Shown here: piece after piece, positions 8,192-16,810 of the stretch | Layout: each line of letters starts with the position of its first letter | Position numbering within the stretch: the first letter of the stretch is position 1 | From: Ramlibacter albus | GTDB taxonomy: Bacteria; Pseudomonadota; Gammaproteobacteria; Burkholderiales; Burkholderiaceae_C | DNA: 64,000 bases | Direction: 5' to 3' | Assembly (NCBI RefSeq): GCF_014297445.1 | Contig: NZ_JACORU010000011.1 | Location: forward strand, 150,511 to 214,510 | Made by a program: the position numbers and the translations under genes | The notes under the pieces: model-generated | Told to the model about the DNA's origin: nothing | Databases searched by the model: none | Seen by the model: only the letters and a program-made list of their open reading frames with translations

Positions 8192-8900
8192 CGCGCGCCC
8201 CTTTCAGCTGCACCTCTCCCTTTTCGAGCCTCACGAGATCAACGCGTGGCTTGAGGAGGAATGCCGCCGCGAGCGGCGCCTTGAGCAACGATCAAAGGAG
8301 CGTCCCAGACGTTTCTGGGTCAGGACCGACACCGCAACGCGGAATCTGTTCGACTCGATCGACCTTGCACTCCTGCATGCGCCCCTCGGGGGGCCGCAAG
8401 ACGGCAACGAGCTCAACAGCGAATTGGACCCCCTCGGCGATGAGGCGGCCGCTGCCGAAACTCTCCACTCCCCGGACGCTGCGTCCGAGGAGTGGTCAGA
8501 CGGTGCGGTCGACCAGTTGCACGAAGCGGTCCTTCACTACTCGCTGAAGGCGCTGCAAGCACGCGGCAACGGTGCAGAAAAGCGCGAGATCCTGCAGTGG
8601 ATCTTCGCCCCCGAACCGATGGTGATCCAGCAGCTCAACGCTGCAGGCGCCGTCGAGGAGGTCGCCCTCCCTCAACACCTCACCCCGTTCTCATTCGAGC
8701 GCTGTTGCCGCATTTGCAGGCTGCGCTCGGAAAACCTGATGGATGGCCTTAGGCCCATCCTCGACGAGATGGGCCTTGGAAACTTCTTTAACGAACTAGC
8801 CAATGGACGCAACAACCCAAACTACCCAAGCAGCTGCAACGTCAACGGTCGAACCCAAGACCAAGATGTACCGCCTGCGCGAGACCTTCAACCTGCCTGA
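8172..8900 (+). CDS. Unknown 242-residue protein upstream of the CobS-like ATPase
   Basis: A start with a strong ribosome site (GGGAGGAATCCC-ATG). N-terminal residues 10-50 are rich in Arg and Glu, with an acidic linker near 80-110. A helical region has two cysteine pairs (RCCRICRLR, around 175-183). The last 30 residues are Asn/Gln-rich and overlap the next gene by 98 bases in another frame, so either this C-terminus or the next start may be wrong. No family recognised. Confidence 0.5.
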   Translation: MQAEARDARPFQLHLSLFEPHEINAWLEEECRRERRLEQRSKERPRRFWVRTDTATRNLFDSIDLALLHAPLGGPQDGNELNSELDPLGDEAAAAETLHSPDAASEEWSDGAVDQLHEAVLHYSLKALQARGNGAEKREILQWIFAPEPMVIQQLNAAGAVEEVALPQHLTPFSFERCCRICRLRSENLMDGLRPILDEMGLGNFFNELANGRNNPNYPSSCNVNGRTQDQDVPPARDLQPA

Positions 8901-9849
8901 CGTACCCGAGGCTGCCGAAATTCCGGGCTTTGAACCCGGGCTGCCGGGCGTGCCCAAGGTGAAGCCGTACGTGTTCGACAAAGAGCGGCTGCGCCAGCTG
9001 ACGATGTTCTATATCGGTGGCTTTCGCGCGCTGATGCTCGAAGGCGACCCGTCGGCCGGAAAGACTTCGTTCGTGGATCAGTTCCACGCGCGGATGAATA
9101 TTCCGCTGCACAAGGTGCCGTGCTCCGCGTCGACGACGGCGCAACAGCTGATTGGGCAGTTCCTGCCGAATCCCGAGACGGGCAAACTGGTCTGGATTCC
9201 CGGTCCGGTCACCCGCGCAGCGCTTGACGGCACCTCGGTGCTTCTTGACGAGTGGAACCTGGTCGATCCCGGAGAGGCCGGCGGCGTGAACATGCTGCTC
9301 GAGGGCTACTCCTGGACCATCCCGGAGACCGGCGAGATCATCGTGCCGAAACGCACGACGCGATTCTTCGCTACCCAGAACGCCGCGGACAGCAAGGCGC
9401 TGGTGGCGGGACGAAACCTGCACGATGTCGCAAGCGAAGACCGCTGGTCGTACATGGAGGTGGACTTCCTGGACCCGGTCCTGGAACAGAACCTGATCGT
9501 CAACGAACTCGTCGAGGGACGAATCCCGCAGCAACTTGCGACCCACTTCGCGCAGATCTGCGTGCAGGTGGCGAACAAGGTGCGCAGAGCCTTCCGCGGC
9601 GAAGACGAGACCGACCCGCAACTGGTAGCTCTCGCCGACGCCATCGACAAGCCGCTGTCCACGAGAGCCGTGTCGCGCTGGGCCAAGTACGCCGTGATGT
9701 ACACGGGCGTGTTCAAGGCGAACAAGGAACAGCGAAGCGGACTGCACTACGGCATTCGCCAAGCGGTGCGCATGTCCCCGACGATGGCGATGGCCGTCAA
9801 CGACATGATCACGATCGTCGCCGGCTTCGACGAGCGCACGGCGTCATGA
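8803..9849 (+). CDS. CobS/MoxR-like AAA+ ATPase
   Basis: A 348-residue AAA+ protein of the AAA_5/MoxR type: Walker A GDPSAGKTS (81-89), Walker B SVLLDEWNLVD (about 145-155), a GEAGGVNMLLE helix and a sensor-1 ATQN. CobS-like ATPases work with VWA-domain partners to remodel a substrate. The CobT-like VWA gene at 17925 and the DUF3150-like gene at 16811 are probable partners although nrdAB lies between. No strong ribosome site precedes the ATG at 8803, and 8866 (MYRLRETF) is an alternative start. Its stop overlaps the next start by ATGA. Confidence 0.8.
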   Translation: MDATTQTTQAAATSTVEPKTKMYRLRETFNLPDVPEAAEIPGFEPGLPGVPKVKPYVFDKERLRQLTMFYIGGFRALMLEGDPSAGKTSFVDQFHARMNIPLHKVPCSASTTAQQLIGQFLPNPETGKLVWIPGPVTRAALDGTSVLLDEWNLVDPGEAGGVNMLLEGYSWTIPETGEIIVPKRTTRFFATQNAADSKALVAGRNLHDVASEDRWSYMEVDFLDPVLEQNLIVNELVEGRIPQQLATHFAQICVQVANKVRRAFRGEDETDPQLVALADAIDKPLSTRAVSRWAKYAVMYTGVFKANKEQRSGLHYGIRQAVRMSPTMAMAVNDMITIVAGFDERTAS

Positions 9850-10577
9850 GCGTGGTCTACAACGTCTACACGCACCCGACACAGGGCGCGTGGGGCTTCA
9901 GCGCGCTCAACGCGCAAGGCCTCGTGGCCACCGCTTTCATCGACCCCACGACGGGTTCGGTGTCCGTCAAGGACCTGGAGCCGCTGAAGGTCGCGCCGGC
10001 GATCCAACGTCTGGTCCGCAAGGGCTTTACCAAGGTCGTCCACGGCAAGTACCTGCATGTGGTGACCCGCGAGGGCGCACGCTTCGGTGAATTCGTCGTG
10101 AAGCATCCCGACCTCGGCGAGCACTTGGGCGTCGAGTGCGTGATGTTCGCAGGCGTGCCCGCCGAGACCGACATGGCTGCCGTGGCATCCGAATGGACAT
10201 CGCGACTGGCTGAAGCAAGCGGCGGAGACGTGGCGCGAAGAACGTGGCTGGAACACGTGGCCGCGGTGAGCACCTACGTGCCCGTGTTCGCTTCCGGTGA
10301 TGCGCATGCCGCGCTGCTGGTGGCGCAGTGGGCGCGCGAGAACAACCTGGTCCTCATGGCCAACAAGGGCACGCTGCCGATCGGTGCGCCGCAAGAGCGA
10401 CGCTACGAGTGGCGAACGTTCCTGAGGGAGTGGCTCGATCCCGCTGGCGTCGATCGCGCTTTCGCAGAGCTGGACTGGCCGTTGGCTGGCGCGCTCAGCG
10501 TCGAACCCGAGGCGAAGGCCTCGGACAAACCCAATGACGCCGGCCTGCTTGCGATCGCGCAGCAGGCGGCCTTCTAA
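9846..10577 (+). CDS. Unknown 243-residue protein coupled to the ATPase
   Basis: Starts at the ATGA overlapping the ATPase stop. The N-terminal half is strand-rich (VVYNVYTHPTQGAWGF, GKYLHVVTREGARFGEF) and the C-terminal half helical. No transmembrane segment, signal peptide or catalytic motif is seen. Tight coupling to the CobS-like gene suggests that it acts with it. Family not recognised. Confidence 0.65.
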   Translation: MSVVYNVYTHPTQGAWGFSALNAQGLVATAFIDPTTGSVSVKDLEPLKVAPAIQRLVRKGFTKVVHGKYLHVVTREGARFGEFVVKHPDLGEHLGVECVMFAGVPAETDMAAVASEWTSRLAEASGGDVARRTWLEHVAAVSTYVPVFASGDAHAALLVAQWARENNLVLMANKGTLPIGAPQERRYEWRTFLREWLDPAGVDRAFAELDWPLAGALSVEPEAKASDKPNDAGLLAIAQQAAF

Positions 10578-10589
10578 AAGGTAGGAAAC

Positions 10590-11567
10590 ATGGAAGACAT
10601 TCTTGCGGTCTTGTGGATGCTCACGAAGGGCATCTTCAAGATCATTGGGCACGGCATCTACGGTACGTGCAGTTTCGTGGTGAAGACGTTTGCACCACAG
10701 AAGAAGCTGCCTGCCGCGGAGCCGGCGGCAACGCGCGCACCAAAGGTCGAGGCAGGTCAAGCTGCGGAGATCGAGGTGCCGGTGATCCAGATGGACCCGC
10801 TCGGAGAGACGGGGCCGTCGACCATCATCCAAGCAAGTCCTTTCGAGGTCGCAGACCGGATCGTCGGCGTTCGCCTGGAGCCTGCCGTCGGCATCATCCA
10901 CCTGCGTGTGTACGGTGCCGCGCGTGTCGTCAAACGTGACCTGATCATCCACGAGCCGCAGTTGAAAGCGCTGATGCAAGGTCGCCGTCACGCATTCCCG
11001 GATGCGCCGTACGATCCGAAGGAAGGCCTCGAGGCCATCCGCGAGGAAACGATCGCGCTGGCCGAGAAGCTGATCAACGAACTGGGCAACCGATCCGTCA
11101 AGGGAGCGAAAGCGCCGCGCAAGGACTTCACACCCTCGCGGACTGAAGCTCCGCGCGAAGCAGTGCAACCGCCGCCGAGCGCGCGTCAGAGCGTGCCCCA
11201 GGCTGTTGCACAGCCAACAACACCGCACGTCGCGGCCCCTGTCCCGTTGCAGGGCCATGTCGTCGCACCACGAATCAAGACCGGATTGACCTACGTCGGA
11301 ACACTCGTCCGGGCGGCTGCGGAAACGCAGTCACCCCCGGGCCGGATGCCGTTCGAGGTCTTCACCGCCACGCTGCAGCTGGACAACGGCGCAGAGATGG
11401 CCCTGCGCGGCGCGGAGCTGGAGCGAGAGCTTTCAGCGAATCGTTGCCGCGTCGGAGAGCGGGTCGCGATCACGCCGATGGGCAAGGTCCCCGTGGACCT
11501 GGCCAACGGCGAGCAAGGTGCGAAGAACCTGTACAGGGTTCAGAACATGGGGAAGACTGAAAAGTGA
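10590..11567 (+). CDS. Unknown 325-residue protein with plasmid-type C-terminal domain
   Basis: AAAGGTAGG precedes the ATG. Residues 1-33 form a hydrophobic or amphipathic helix; 34-180 is a charged domain and 180-230 a Pro/Ala linker. The C-terminal segment (GLTYVGTLVRAA..., VGERVAITPMGKVPVD) resembles the small beta domain often found at the end of plasmid relaxases and antirestriction-type proteins (G-x-L-x-x-x-G, then L-x-x-G-D/E-x-V). That resemblance is from memory and weak. The next gene starts within its stop region. Confidence 0.55.
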   Translation: MEDILAVLWMLTKGIFKIIGHGIYGTCSFVVKTFAPQKKLPAAEPAATRAPKVEAGQAAEIEVPVIQMDPLGETGPSTIIQASPFEVADRIVGVRLEPAVGIIHLRVYGAARVVKRDLIIHEPQLKALMQGRRHAFPDAPYDPKEGLEAIREETIALAEKLINELGNRSVKGAKAPRKDFTPSRTEAPREAVQPPPSARQSVPQAVAQPTTPHVAAPVPLQGHVVAPRIKTGLTYVGTLVRAAAETQSPPGRMPFEVFTATLQLDNGAEMALRGAELERELSANRCRVGERVAITPMGKVPVDLANGEQGAKNLYRVQNMGKTEK

Positions 11568-12022
11568 TCCTCATCACCGTCAGCGCCCGGCTCGCATTTC
11601 AACCGGAGCTCAAGCTGCTGCCAGGCGGAGGAAGCGTCTGCGAGTTTCGACTGCTGGACACCCGGTTCGCCAAGGGTGAAGAGCACGTCGAGGCCGTGAC
11701 CTTCTTCTGCTACGACGCGCTCGCGGAGGAGTTTTGCGAGAAGTGCGAGAAGGGGCAGCTGATCGAGGCTGGTGGCCACCAGGAAACGCAGAGGTACATC
11801 CCGAACGGCTCTCAGGAAGAGCGCACGGTCGTGAAGTACCGGATGGCTTGGTTCAAGCCGGGTCCGCGTCCGCGAGGGCAGGGCGGGGATGCGAAGGCTC
11901 CCCCCCAGCCGCAGCGTAACGAAGCGCCAGCGAGCCGCCGAGCGCAGCAACAGGAACGTAGTCGGCCTTCCGGGGCGTCCACGCAACGCAGGGACGAATC
12001 CTCGAAAGACGGATTCTTCTAG
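11564..12022 (+). CDS. Single-stranded DNA-binding protein-like (OB fold)
   Basis: A 152-residue protein with a GTG start overlapping the previous stop. Residues 1-100 have the order of an SSB OB fold (VSARLAFQPELK, CEFRLLDT, VEAVTFFCYDALAEEFCEKCEKGQLIEAGG). A Gln/Arg/Pro-rich disordered tail ends in KDGFF, comparable to the acidic-aromatic tip of SSB (DDDIPF) though less acidic. It probably coats single-stranded plasmid DNA and recruits partners. It is divergent from chromosomal SSB, so a specialised plasmid form is likely. Confidence 0.65.
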   Translation: MILITVSARLAFQPELKLLPGGGSVCEFRLLDTRFAKGEEHVEAVTFFCYDALAEEFCEKCEKGQLIEAGGHQETQRYIPNGSQEERTVVKYRMAWFKPGPRPRGQGGDAKAPPQPQRNEAPASRRAQQQERSRPSGASTQRRDESSKDGFF

Positions 12023-12033
12023 GCACATCAACA

Positions 12034-12075
12034 CCCGCCGGGGCAACGTCCCCGCGCGGGACTTGCCTCCGGCAA
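12034..12075 (+). promoter_or_regulatory. Two leader hairpins of the recurrent family
   Basis: CCCGC-CGGGG, loop CAACGT, CCCCG-c-GCGGG (12034-12060, ten paired bases and one bulged C), then TTGCC-tcc-GGCAA (12063-12075). A GGAG site and the ATG at 12091 follow. The large-then-small hairpin order matches the PRTRC F leader. Confidence 0.6.
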
Positions 12076-12090
12076 TCACGGAGCAACAAC

Positions 12091-12324
12091 ATGTGCACGG
12101 CACAAGATCTCACCAATGAGGTGAAGGCCTTTCAACGAAGAACGGGCCAGGAGACCATGCTGGTCATCGTCGAAGGTGACGATCAGCAGATTCGCGGGCT
12201 GCACCACGTCGGATTCGATCCGGCGCTGGGACTGCTCGTGGACGGTCGACCGCCATCGGTCGCCTGGTACCAGCATCTGGACTCGTTCCGGGCGCTGGAC
12301 GCGGCACCCGCCGTTCTCCACTGA
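12091..12324 (+). CDS. Small unknown protein
   Basis: A 77-residue soluble protein with a good start (CGGAGCAACAAC-ATG) directly behind leader hairpins. It has a charged N-terminal helix and then strands (MLVIVEGDDQQIRG, GLLVDGRPPSVAWYQ). No known family. Confidence 0.55.
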   Translation: MCTAQDLTNEVKAFQRRTGQETMLVIVEGDDQQIRGLHHVGFDPALGLLVDGRPPSVAWYQHLDSFRALDAAPAVLH

Positions 12325-12718
12325 ACCACCAGCCGCGGCCGCAGCGCGCGGACGCGATCGCTGGACAGCCCCCGGGAGGACTCACAAAATCCCCTGCAAG
12401 CCACCTCGTGTGCCTTGCGGAAAGTGCCTCGTGAAATGGTGCTTTCCGCAAAGTTCACCACTCCTTCGGGAGCCGAAGCGGAGCTGGAACACCGCGCCCG
12501 ACAGGGCATCTCCAGCCACTAACAGCCGCGCTTCCTTGAGGGGCGCGGCGAACGCGGGCCCAGTCGCCCCGTTTGCCTAGCAGCCATGGACCCGCACCGC
12601 GGGCGCGTGGCCACTAGCGCGCCCCTCAAGCCCATCTTGTTTTTTTGCTTGGAGCAGCTGCGCACCCGCATGGGCAGCAGTTCCAAGGTTCATCCATCCC
12701 CCCAAAGGAACCGTTCCC
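12325..12718 (+). promoter_or_regulatory. 394-base structured leader of nrdA
   Basis: No supported gene. Four stems are visible: 12417-12449 (GCGGAAAG/CTTTCCGC, extended to 12 pairs by two wobbles and two C-G pairs); 12483-12516 (GCTGGA/TCCAGC enclosing GCCC/GGGC); 12535-12547 with 12618-12630 (a perfect 13-bp inverted repeat around a 70-base loop), with a T-run at about 12638-12646; and 12649-12686 (TTGGA-gca-GCTGC paired with GCAGC-agt-TCCAA). A candidate regulatory leader, possibly an attenuator. I recognise no known riboswitch class. Confidence 0.5.
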
Positions 12719-15442
12719 ATGAAAAATGACATTCTCAACGTCGCCGTCGTCAAACGAGACGGCAACACCGTCGCTTTCAACGCGGCGAAGATCACAACCG
12801 CGATCACCAAGGCCTTCATCGAAGTCAAGGGCAAGGACGCGGCCTCTGCCATGCACCACTACGCCTCGTCCGTTACGGACGAGGTGGTGAAATCGATCCT
12901 GCGGCGTGGCCACGCGTCCATCGGGATCGAGGACATCCAGGATCTGGTGGAGCTGCACCTGATGCGTAGCGAGCACTTCGACGTCGCGCGCGCCTACATC
13001 GTGTTCCGCAGCCAACAGGCGAATCGCCGGGTGCCGTCGGAGCCGCAGGACCACGCGCTGAGCGTCGTCGGCGACGATGGCAACATCGTCACGGTCGACA
13101 TCAAGCAGCTTGCCGAGCGCATCCGCGCTCACGCACAAGGGCTCGAAGTCGATGTCGATGCGGCTGCGCGGCAGGCGTTGCGCGACCTGTACAACGGCTG
13201 CAGCATGGCCGATGTCCGCAAGGCCCTCCATGGTGCCGCCCGGACACTCATCGAAGTCGACCCGGCGTACTCGAAGCTGGCCGCCAGGCTGGTGATCGCC
13301 GATCTGCACGCCGAAGTCCTGGGCGACGCCGTTCACCAGATGAGCGATGACGAGGCGTCGGCAGCTGCATTCGTGTCCGGCATCCGTGCCGGCGTGGAAG
13401 CAGAGCTGCTCGACCCGCAGATGCTTCAGTTCGATCTCGACCAACTCGCTTCGGCGATCCGGGCCGAGCGGAACGCGCAGTTCGAGCTGCTGGGCATCCA
13501 GACGCTCTATGACCGCTACCTGCTGCATGTGCAGAAGCGCCGCATCGAAGCGCCGCAAGGCTTCTTCATGCGGATTGCCATGGGGCTCGCGTTGCGGGAA
13601 GTCGATCGCGAAGCGAAAGCCATCGAGTTCTACAACCTGCTGTCGTCGTTCGACTTCATGACGAGCACGCCCACGCTGTTCAACTCGGGCACGCTGCGGC
13701 CGCAACTTTCCAGCTGCTTCCTCACCACGATTCCGGACGATCTGGCCGGGATCTATGAGGGCATCAAAGAAAACGCGCTGTTGTCGAAGTTTGCCGGTGG
13801 ACTGGGTAACGACTGGACGCGCGTGCGCGCGCTCCGCTCCCACATCAAGGGAACCAACGGCGAGTCGCAAGGTGTCGTGCCCTTCCTGAAGGTCGCGAAC
13901 GATACCGCCGTGGCGGTCAACCAGGGCGGCCGCCGCCAAGGCGCCGTCTGCGGGTACCTCGAAACGTGGCACCTCGACATCGAAGAGTTCCTCGAGCTGC
14001 GCAAGAACACTGGCGACGATCGTCGCCGGACCCACGACATGAACACGGCCAACTGGATTCCGGACTTGTTCATGAAGCGGGTGATCGAGCAAGGCAACTG
14101 GACGCTGTTCACGCCGAGCGAATGCCCCGACCTGCACGAGCTCTACGGCCGCGCGTTTGAGAAAGCGTATGTCGCCTACGAAGCGAAAGCTGCGCAGGGC
14201 CAGGTTGCCAACTTCAAGGTGATCCCGGCCGAAGTTCTGTGGCGCAAGATGCTGACGATGCTGTTCGAGACGGGCCATCCGTGGATCACGTTCAAGGACT
14301 CTTGCAACGTCCGCAGTCCGCAGCAACATGCCGGCGTGGTGCACTCGTCCAACCTGTGCACCGAGATCACGTTGAACACCAGCGATGGCGAGATTGCCGT
14401 GTGCAATCTGGGATCCGTGAACTTGGCGCGCCACATCAAAGGCGGCGGGCTGGACCTCGAGAAGCTGCAAGCTACCGTCAAGACGGCAATGCGGATGCTC
14501 GACAACGTGATCGACATCAACCTCTACACGGTGAAGAAGGCGCGCGACAGCAACCTTCGGCATCGCCCGGTCGGCCTCGGCGTCATGGGCTACCAGGACG
14601 CGCTGTTCGAGCTGCGCCTGCCTTTCGACTCCGAGGAGGCGGTGCAATTCGCAAACGCATCGGCCGAGGCACTGTGCTTCTATGCCTATTCCGCTTCGGC
14701 GGACTTGGCGCGGGAACGCGGCGTCTACTCCACCTTCAAGGGATCGCTGTGGGACCGTGGCGTGCTGCCGCAGGACTCGCTGGCCATCCTCGCGGAGGAG
14801 CGCGGAAGAAGCATCGCGGTCAGCGTGTCCCCGTCCATGGACTGGGACGCCCTCAGGTCGAAGATCGCAACCCACGGGATGCGCAACTCCAACTGCGTGG
14901 CGATTGCGCCAACTGCAACGATCGCCAACATCGTCGGCGTCGACGCGTCCATCGAGCCGAAGTTCGGCAACCTGGCCGTCAAGTCCAACCTAGCCGGCGA
15001 ATTCACCATCGTGAACCGCCAGCTGGTGGCCGACCTCAAAGCCCGCGGCCTCTGGGACGCAGCGATGCTCGTCGAGTTGAAGCACTTCGACGGCTCGGTG
15101 CAACCGATCGACCGCGTTCCTGCGGATCTGAAGGCGCTCTACAAGACGGCGTTCGAGATCGACACGCTGAAGCTGATCGAAGCCGCGGCCGTTCGCCAAG
15201 TGTGGATCGACCAGGCTCAGTCGCTCAACATCTACATGAAGGGCGCCTCGGGCCGGAAGTTGCACGAGACCTACATGGCCGCGTGGGACAAGGGCCTGAA
15301 GACCACTTACTACCTGCGCACCACCAGCGCCTCCCAAGCCGAGAAGGCGACGGTGGACGCGGGCGCGCTCAACGCAGTCAGAACGCAGGAGGCTGGCAAG
15401 GCCTGCCGGATCGACGATCCGACCTGCGAGGCCTGCCAGTAA
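12719..15442 (+). CDS. nrdA: Ribonucleoside-diphosphate reductase, large subunit
   Basis: A 907-residue class I R1 protein that reduces ribonucleotides to deoxyribonucleotides. Residues 1-100 are an ATP-cone, and residues 110-210 look like a second, diverged one. Catalytic residues are visible: C333 (LSSCFL) and C562 (AVCNLGSVNL) as the redox pair, N545-C547-E549 in NLCTEI as the thiyl-radical site, and the C-terminal redox pair C903/C906 (CEACQ). Two N-terminal cones suggest dATP feedback control. A long structured leader precedes it and nrdB follows after a 47-base hairpin spacer. Plasmid-borne nrdAB would raise dNTP supply for replication of the element (inference). Confidence 0.95.
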   Translation: MKNDILNVAVVKRDGNTVAFNAAKITTAITKAFIEVKGKDAASAMHHYASSVTDEVVKSILRRGHASIGIEDIQDLVELHLMRSEHFDVARAYIVFRSQQANRRVPSEPQDHALSVVGDDGNIVTVDIKQLAERIRAHAQGLEVDVDAAARQALRDLYNGCSMADVRKALHGAARTLIEVDPAYSKLAARLVIADLHAEVLGDAVHQMSDDEASAAAFVSGIRAGVEAELLDPQMLQFDLDQLASAIRAERNAQFELLGIQTLYDRYLLHVQKRRIEAPQGFFMRIAMGLALREVDREAKAIEFYNLLSSFDFMTSTPTLFNSGTLRPQLSSCFLTTIPDDLAGIYEGIKENALLSKFAGGLGNDWTRVRALRSHIKGTNGESQGVVPFLKVANDTAVAVNQGGRRQGAVCGYLETWHLDIEEFLELRKNTGDDRRRTHDMNTANWIPDLFMKRVIEQGNWTLFTPSECPDLHELYGRAFEKAYVAYEAKAAQGQVANFKVIPAEVLWRKMLTMLFETGHPWITFKDSCNVRSPQQHAGVVHSSNLCTEITLNTSDGEIAVCNLGSVNLARHIKGGGLDLEKLQATVKTAMRMLDNVIDINLYTVKKARDSNLRHRPVGLGVMGYQDALFELRLPFDSEEAVQFANASAEALCFYAYSASADLARERGVYSTFKGSLWDRGVLPQDSLAILAEERGRSIAVSVSPSMDWDALRSKIATHGMRNSNCVAIAPTATIANIVGVDASIEPKFGNLAVKSNLAGEFTIVNRQLVADLKARGLWDAAMLVELKHFDGSVQPIDRVPADLKALYKTAFEIDTLKLIEAAAVRQVWIDQAQSLNIYMKGASGRKLHETYMAAWDKGLKTTYYLRTTSASQAEKATVDAGALNAVRTQEAGKACRIDDPTCEACQ

Positions 15443-15453
15443 CACAAACCCCC

Positions 15454-15477
15454 GGTTCGGCGCTTCGGCGCCGGACC
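15454..15477 (+). promoter_or_regulatory. UUCG-capped hairpin between nrdA and nrdB
   Basis: GGTTCGGCGC-TTCG-GCGCCGGACC, ten base pairs with one wobble and a stable UUCG tetraloop. It ends 12 bases before the nrdB ATG. It could stabilise the 3' end of nrdA mRNA or tune nrdB translation, and it fits the leader family. Confidence 0.6.
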
Positions 15478-15489
15478 AGAAAGGACACC

Positions 15490-16557
15490 ATGCTGCTCGA
15501 TGAGCACACCTTCAGCGCAACGACAGCGCCATCCTCGCCCGGCCGGGTGAGGGCCGCCGACAAGCGCATCATCAACGGACGGACCGACGTCAACCAGCTC
15601 GTGCCGTTCAAGTACAAGTGGGCGTGGGAGAAGTACCTCGCCACCTGTTCGAACCACTGGATGCCGCAGGAAGTGAACATGGCACGCGACATCGCCCTCT
15701 GGAAGAGCCCGTCTGGGCTGTCCGAGGACGAGAGGCGGATCATCAAACGCAACCTCGGGTTCTTCGTGACCGCCGACTCACTTGCGGCCAACAACATCGT
15801 GCTGGGCACTTACCGCCACATCACGGCGCCTGAATGCCGGCAGTTCCTGCTGCGGCAGGCGTTCGAGGAGGCGATTCACACCCATGCCTACCAGTACATC
15901 GTGGAGTCCCTGGGGCTCGACGAGTCCGAGATCTTCAACGCGTACCACGAGGTGCCTTCGATCCGGGACAAGGATGCCTTCCTGATCCCGTTCATCGACG
16001 CGATCATGGACCCGAACTTCCACACCGGCACGCCGGAAGCCGACCAGAAACTCCTCAAGAGCCTGATCGTGTTCGCCTGCCTCATGGAGGGGCTGTTCTT
16101 CTACGTGGGGTTCACGCAAATCCTCGCGCTGGGACGGCAGAACAAGATGACCGGTGCCGCGGAGCAGTACCAGTACATCCTGCGCGACGAGTCGATGCAC
16201 TGCAACTTCGGCATCGACCTGATCAACCAGATCAAGATGGAAGAACCGCATCTGTGGACTCCCGCTTTCAAGGCGGAGATCCGCAGCCTGTTCCAGCAAG
16301 CGGTCGACCTCGAGTACCGCTATGCGGAGGACACCATGCCTCGCGGCGTGCTCGGCCTCAACGCGTCGATGTTCAAGACCTACCTGCGCTATATCGCCAA
16401 CCGGCGCGCGGCGCAGATCGGGCTTGAACCACTGTTCGCGGGTGAAGAGAACCCGTTCCCCTGGATGAGCGAAATGCTCGATCTGAAGAAGGAACGCAAC
16501 TTCTTCGAGACCCGCGTCATCGAATACCAGTCCGGCGGCTCGCTGTCCTGGGACTGA
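15490..16557 (+). CDS. nrdB: Ribonucleoside-diphosphate reductase, small (R2) subunit
   Basis: A 355-residue R2 protein that generates the radical used by NrdA. Diiron ligands: D96, E127, H130, E200, E234, H237. The radical tyrosine is Y134 in EEAIHTHAYQYI. The overall sequence is strikingly like the Chlamydia class Ic R2 (FEEA-x-HTH, RQNKM, EQYQYILRDE-x-x-H-x-NFGIDLIN, NPFPWMSE), which has Phe at the radical site and Glu in place of D96. The AGAAAGGACACC-ATG start defines the N-terminus; longer frames overlap nrdA. Confidence 0.95.
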   Translation: MLLDEHTFSATTAPSSPGRVRAADKRIINGRTDVNQLVPFKYKWAWEKYLATCSNHWMPQEVNMARDIALWKSPSGLSEDERRIIKRNLGFFVTADSLAANNIVLGTYRHITAPECRQFLLRQAFEEAIHTHAYQYIVESLGLDESEIFNAYHEVPSIRDKDAFLIPFIDAIMDPNFHTGTPEADQKLLKSLIVFACLMEGLFFYVGFTQILALGRQNKMTGAAEQYQYILRDESMHCNFGIDLINQIKMEEPHLWTPAFKAEIRSLFQQAVDLEYRYAEDTMPRGVLGLNASMFKTYLRYIANRRAAQIGLEPLFAGEENPFPWMSEMLDLKKERNFFETRVIEYQSGGSLSWD

Positions 16558-16580
16558 GCAACATCGGCGCCTTGTGCGCC

Positions 16581-16641
16581 ACAGGCCCTTCCATCGGAAG
16601 GGACCTGTCTTGAGGCCTGCAGGTCAGGCTTCAAGACAGGT
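16581..16641 (+). terminator. Two overlapping hairpins downstream of nrdB
   Basis: Stem 1 is ACAGG-CCCTTCC-atc-GGAAGGG-a-CCTGT (16581-16608). Stem 2 is a 17-bp hairpin, ACCTGTCTTGA-g-GCCTG around CAGGT (16603-16641), with one G-T wobble. Both use ACCTGT at 16603-16608, so they cannot form together. No T-run follows, so this may be a protein site, an mRNA end structure or a switch rather than a simple terminator. Confidence 0.5.
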
Positions 16642-16671
16642 AGTGCGCTGCCGGCGGCCGGACCGCATCGT

Positions 16672-16700
16672 TTGTCAGGTCGCCGAAGCGAAACTACAGT
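16672..16700 (+). promoter_or_regulatory. Sigma70-type promoter for the DUF3150/CobT-like genes
   Basis: TTGTCA (16672-16677), exactly 17 bases, TACAGT (16695-16700), preceded by CATCG. It sits just after the nrdB hairpins. Confidence 0.65.
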
Positions 16701-16753
16701 AAGGACGTTCGGTCCATCCGACGGCAGGGCTCGCCTCTGCACAAACCACTTCA

Positions 16754-16781
16754 CCCACCCGGGAACCAGCTTCCCGGTGGG
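16754..16781 (+). promoter_or_regulatory. Leader hairpin of the recurrent family
   Basis: CCCA-c-CCGGGAA, loop CCAGC, TTCCCGG-TGGG. Eleven pairs with one bulged C, as in the 7356 leader. The start codon is 29 bases downstream. Confidence 0.65.
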
Positions 16782-16810
16782 GAGCCGGGTTCCCTTCACA
16801 TGGAGAACCC

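Noticed and set aside
12325..12718. Cobalamin riboswitch before nrdA
   Set aside because: AGCCACTAACAG and GC stems look vaguely similar, but the B12 box and the conserved core order are missing, and the enzyme is class I rather than B12-dependent.
12626..14875. Minus-strand frame of 749 codons under nrdA
   Set aside because: It lies fully antisense to a clear ribonucleotide reductase gene and shows no motif; a GC-rich shadow.
15490..16557. Class Ic (Mn/Fe) ribonucleotide reductase small subunit
   Set aside because: Overall sequence resembles Chlamydia R2c, but Y134 is at the radical site and D96 is the first ligand, so a tyrosyl-radical enzyme is the simpler call.
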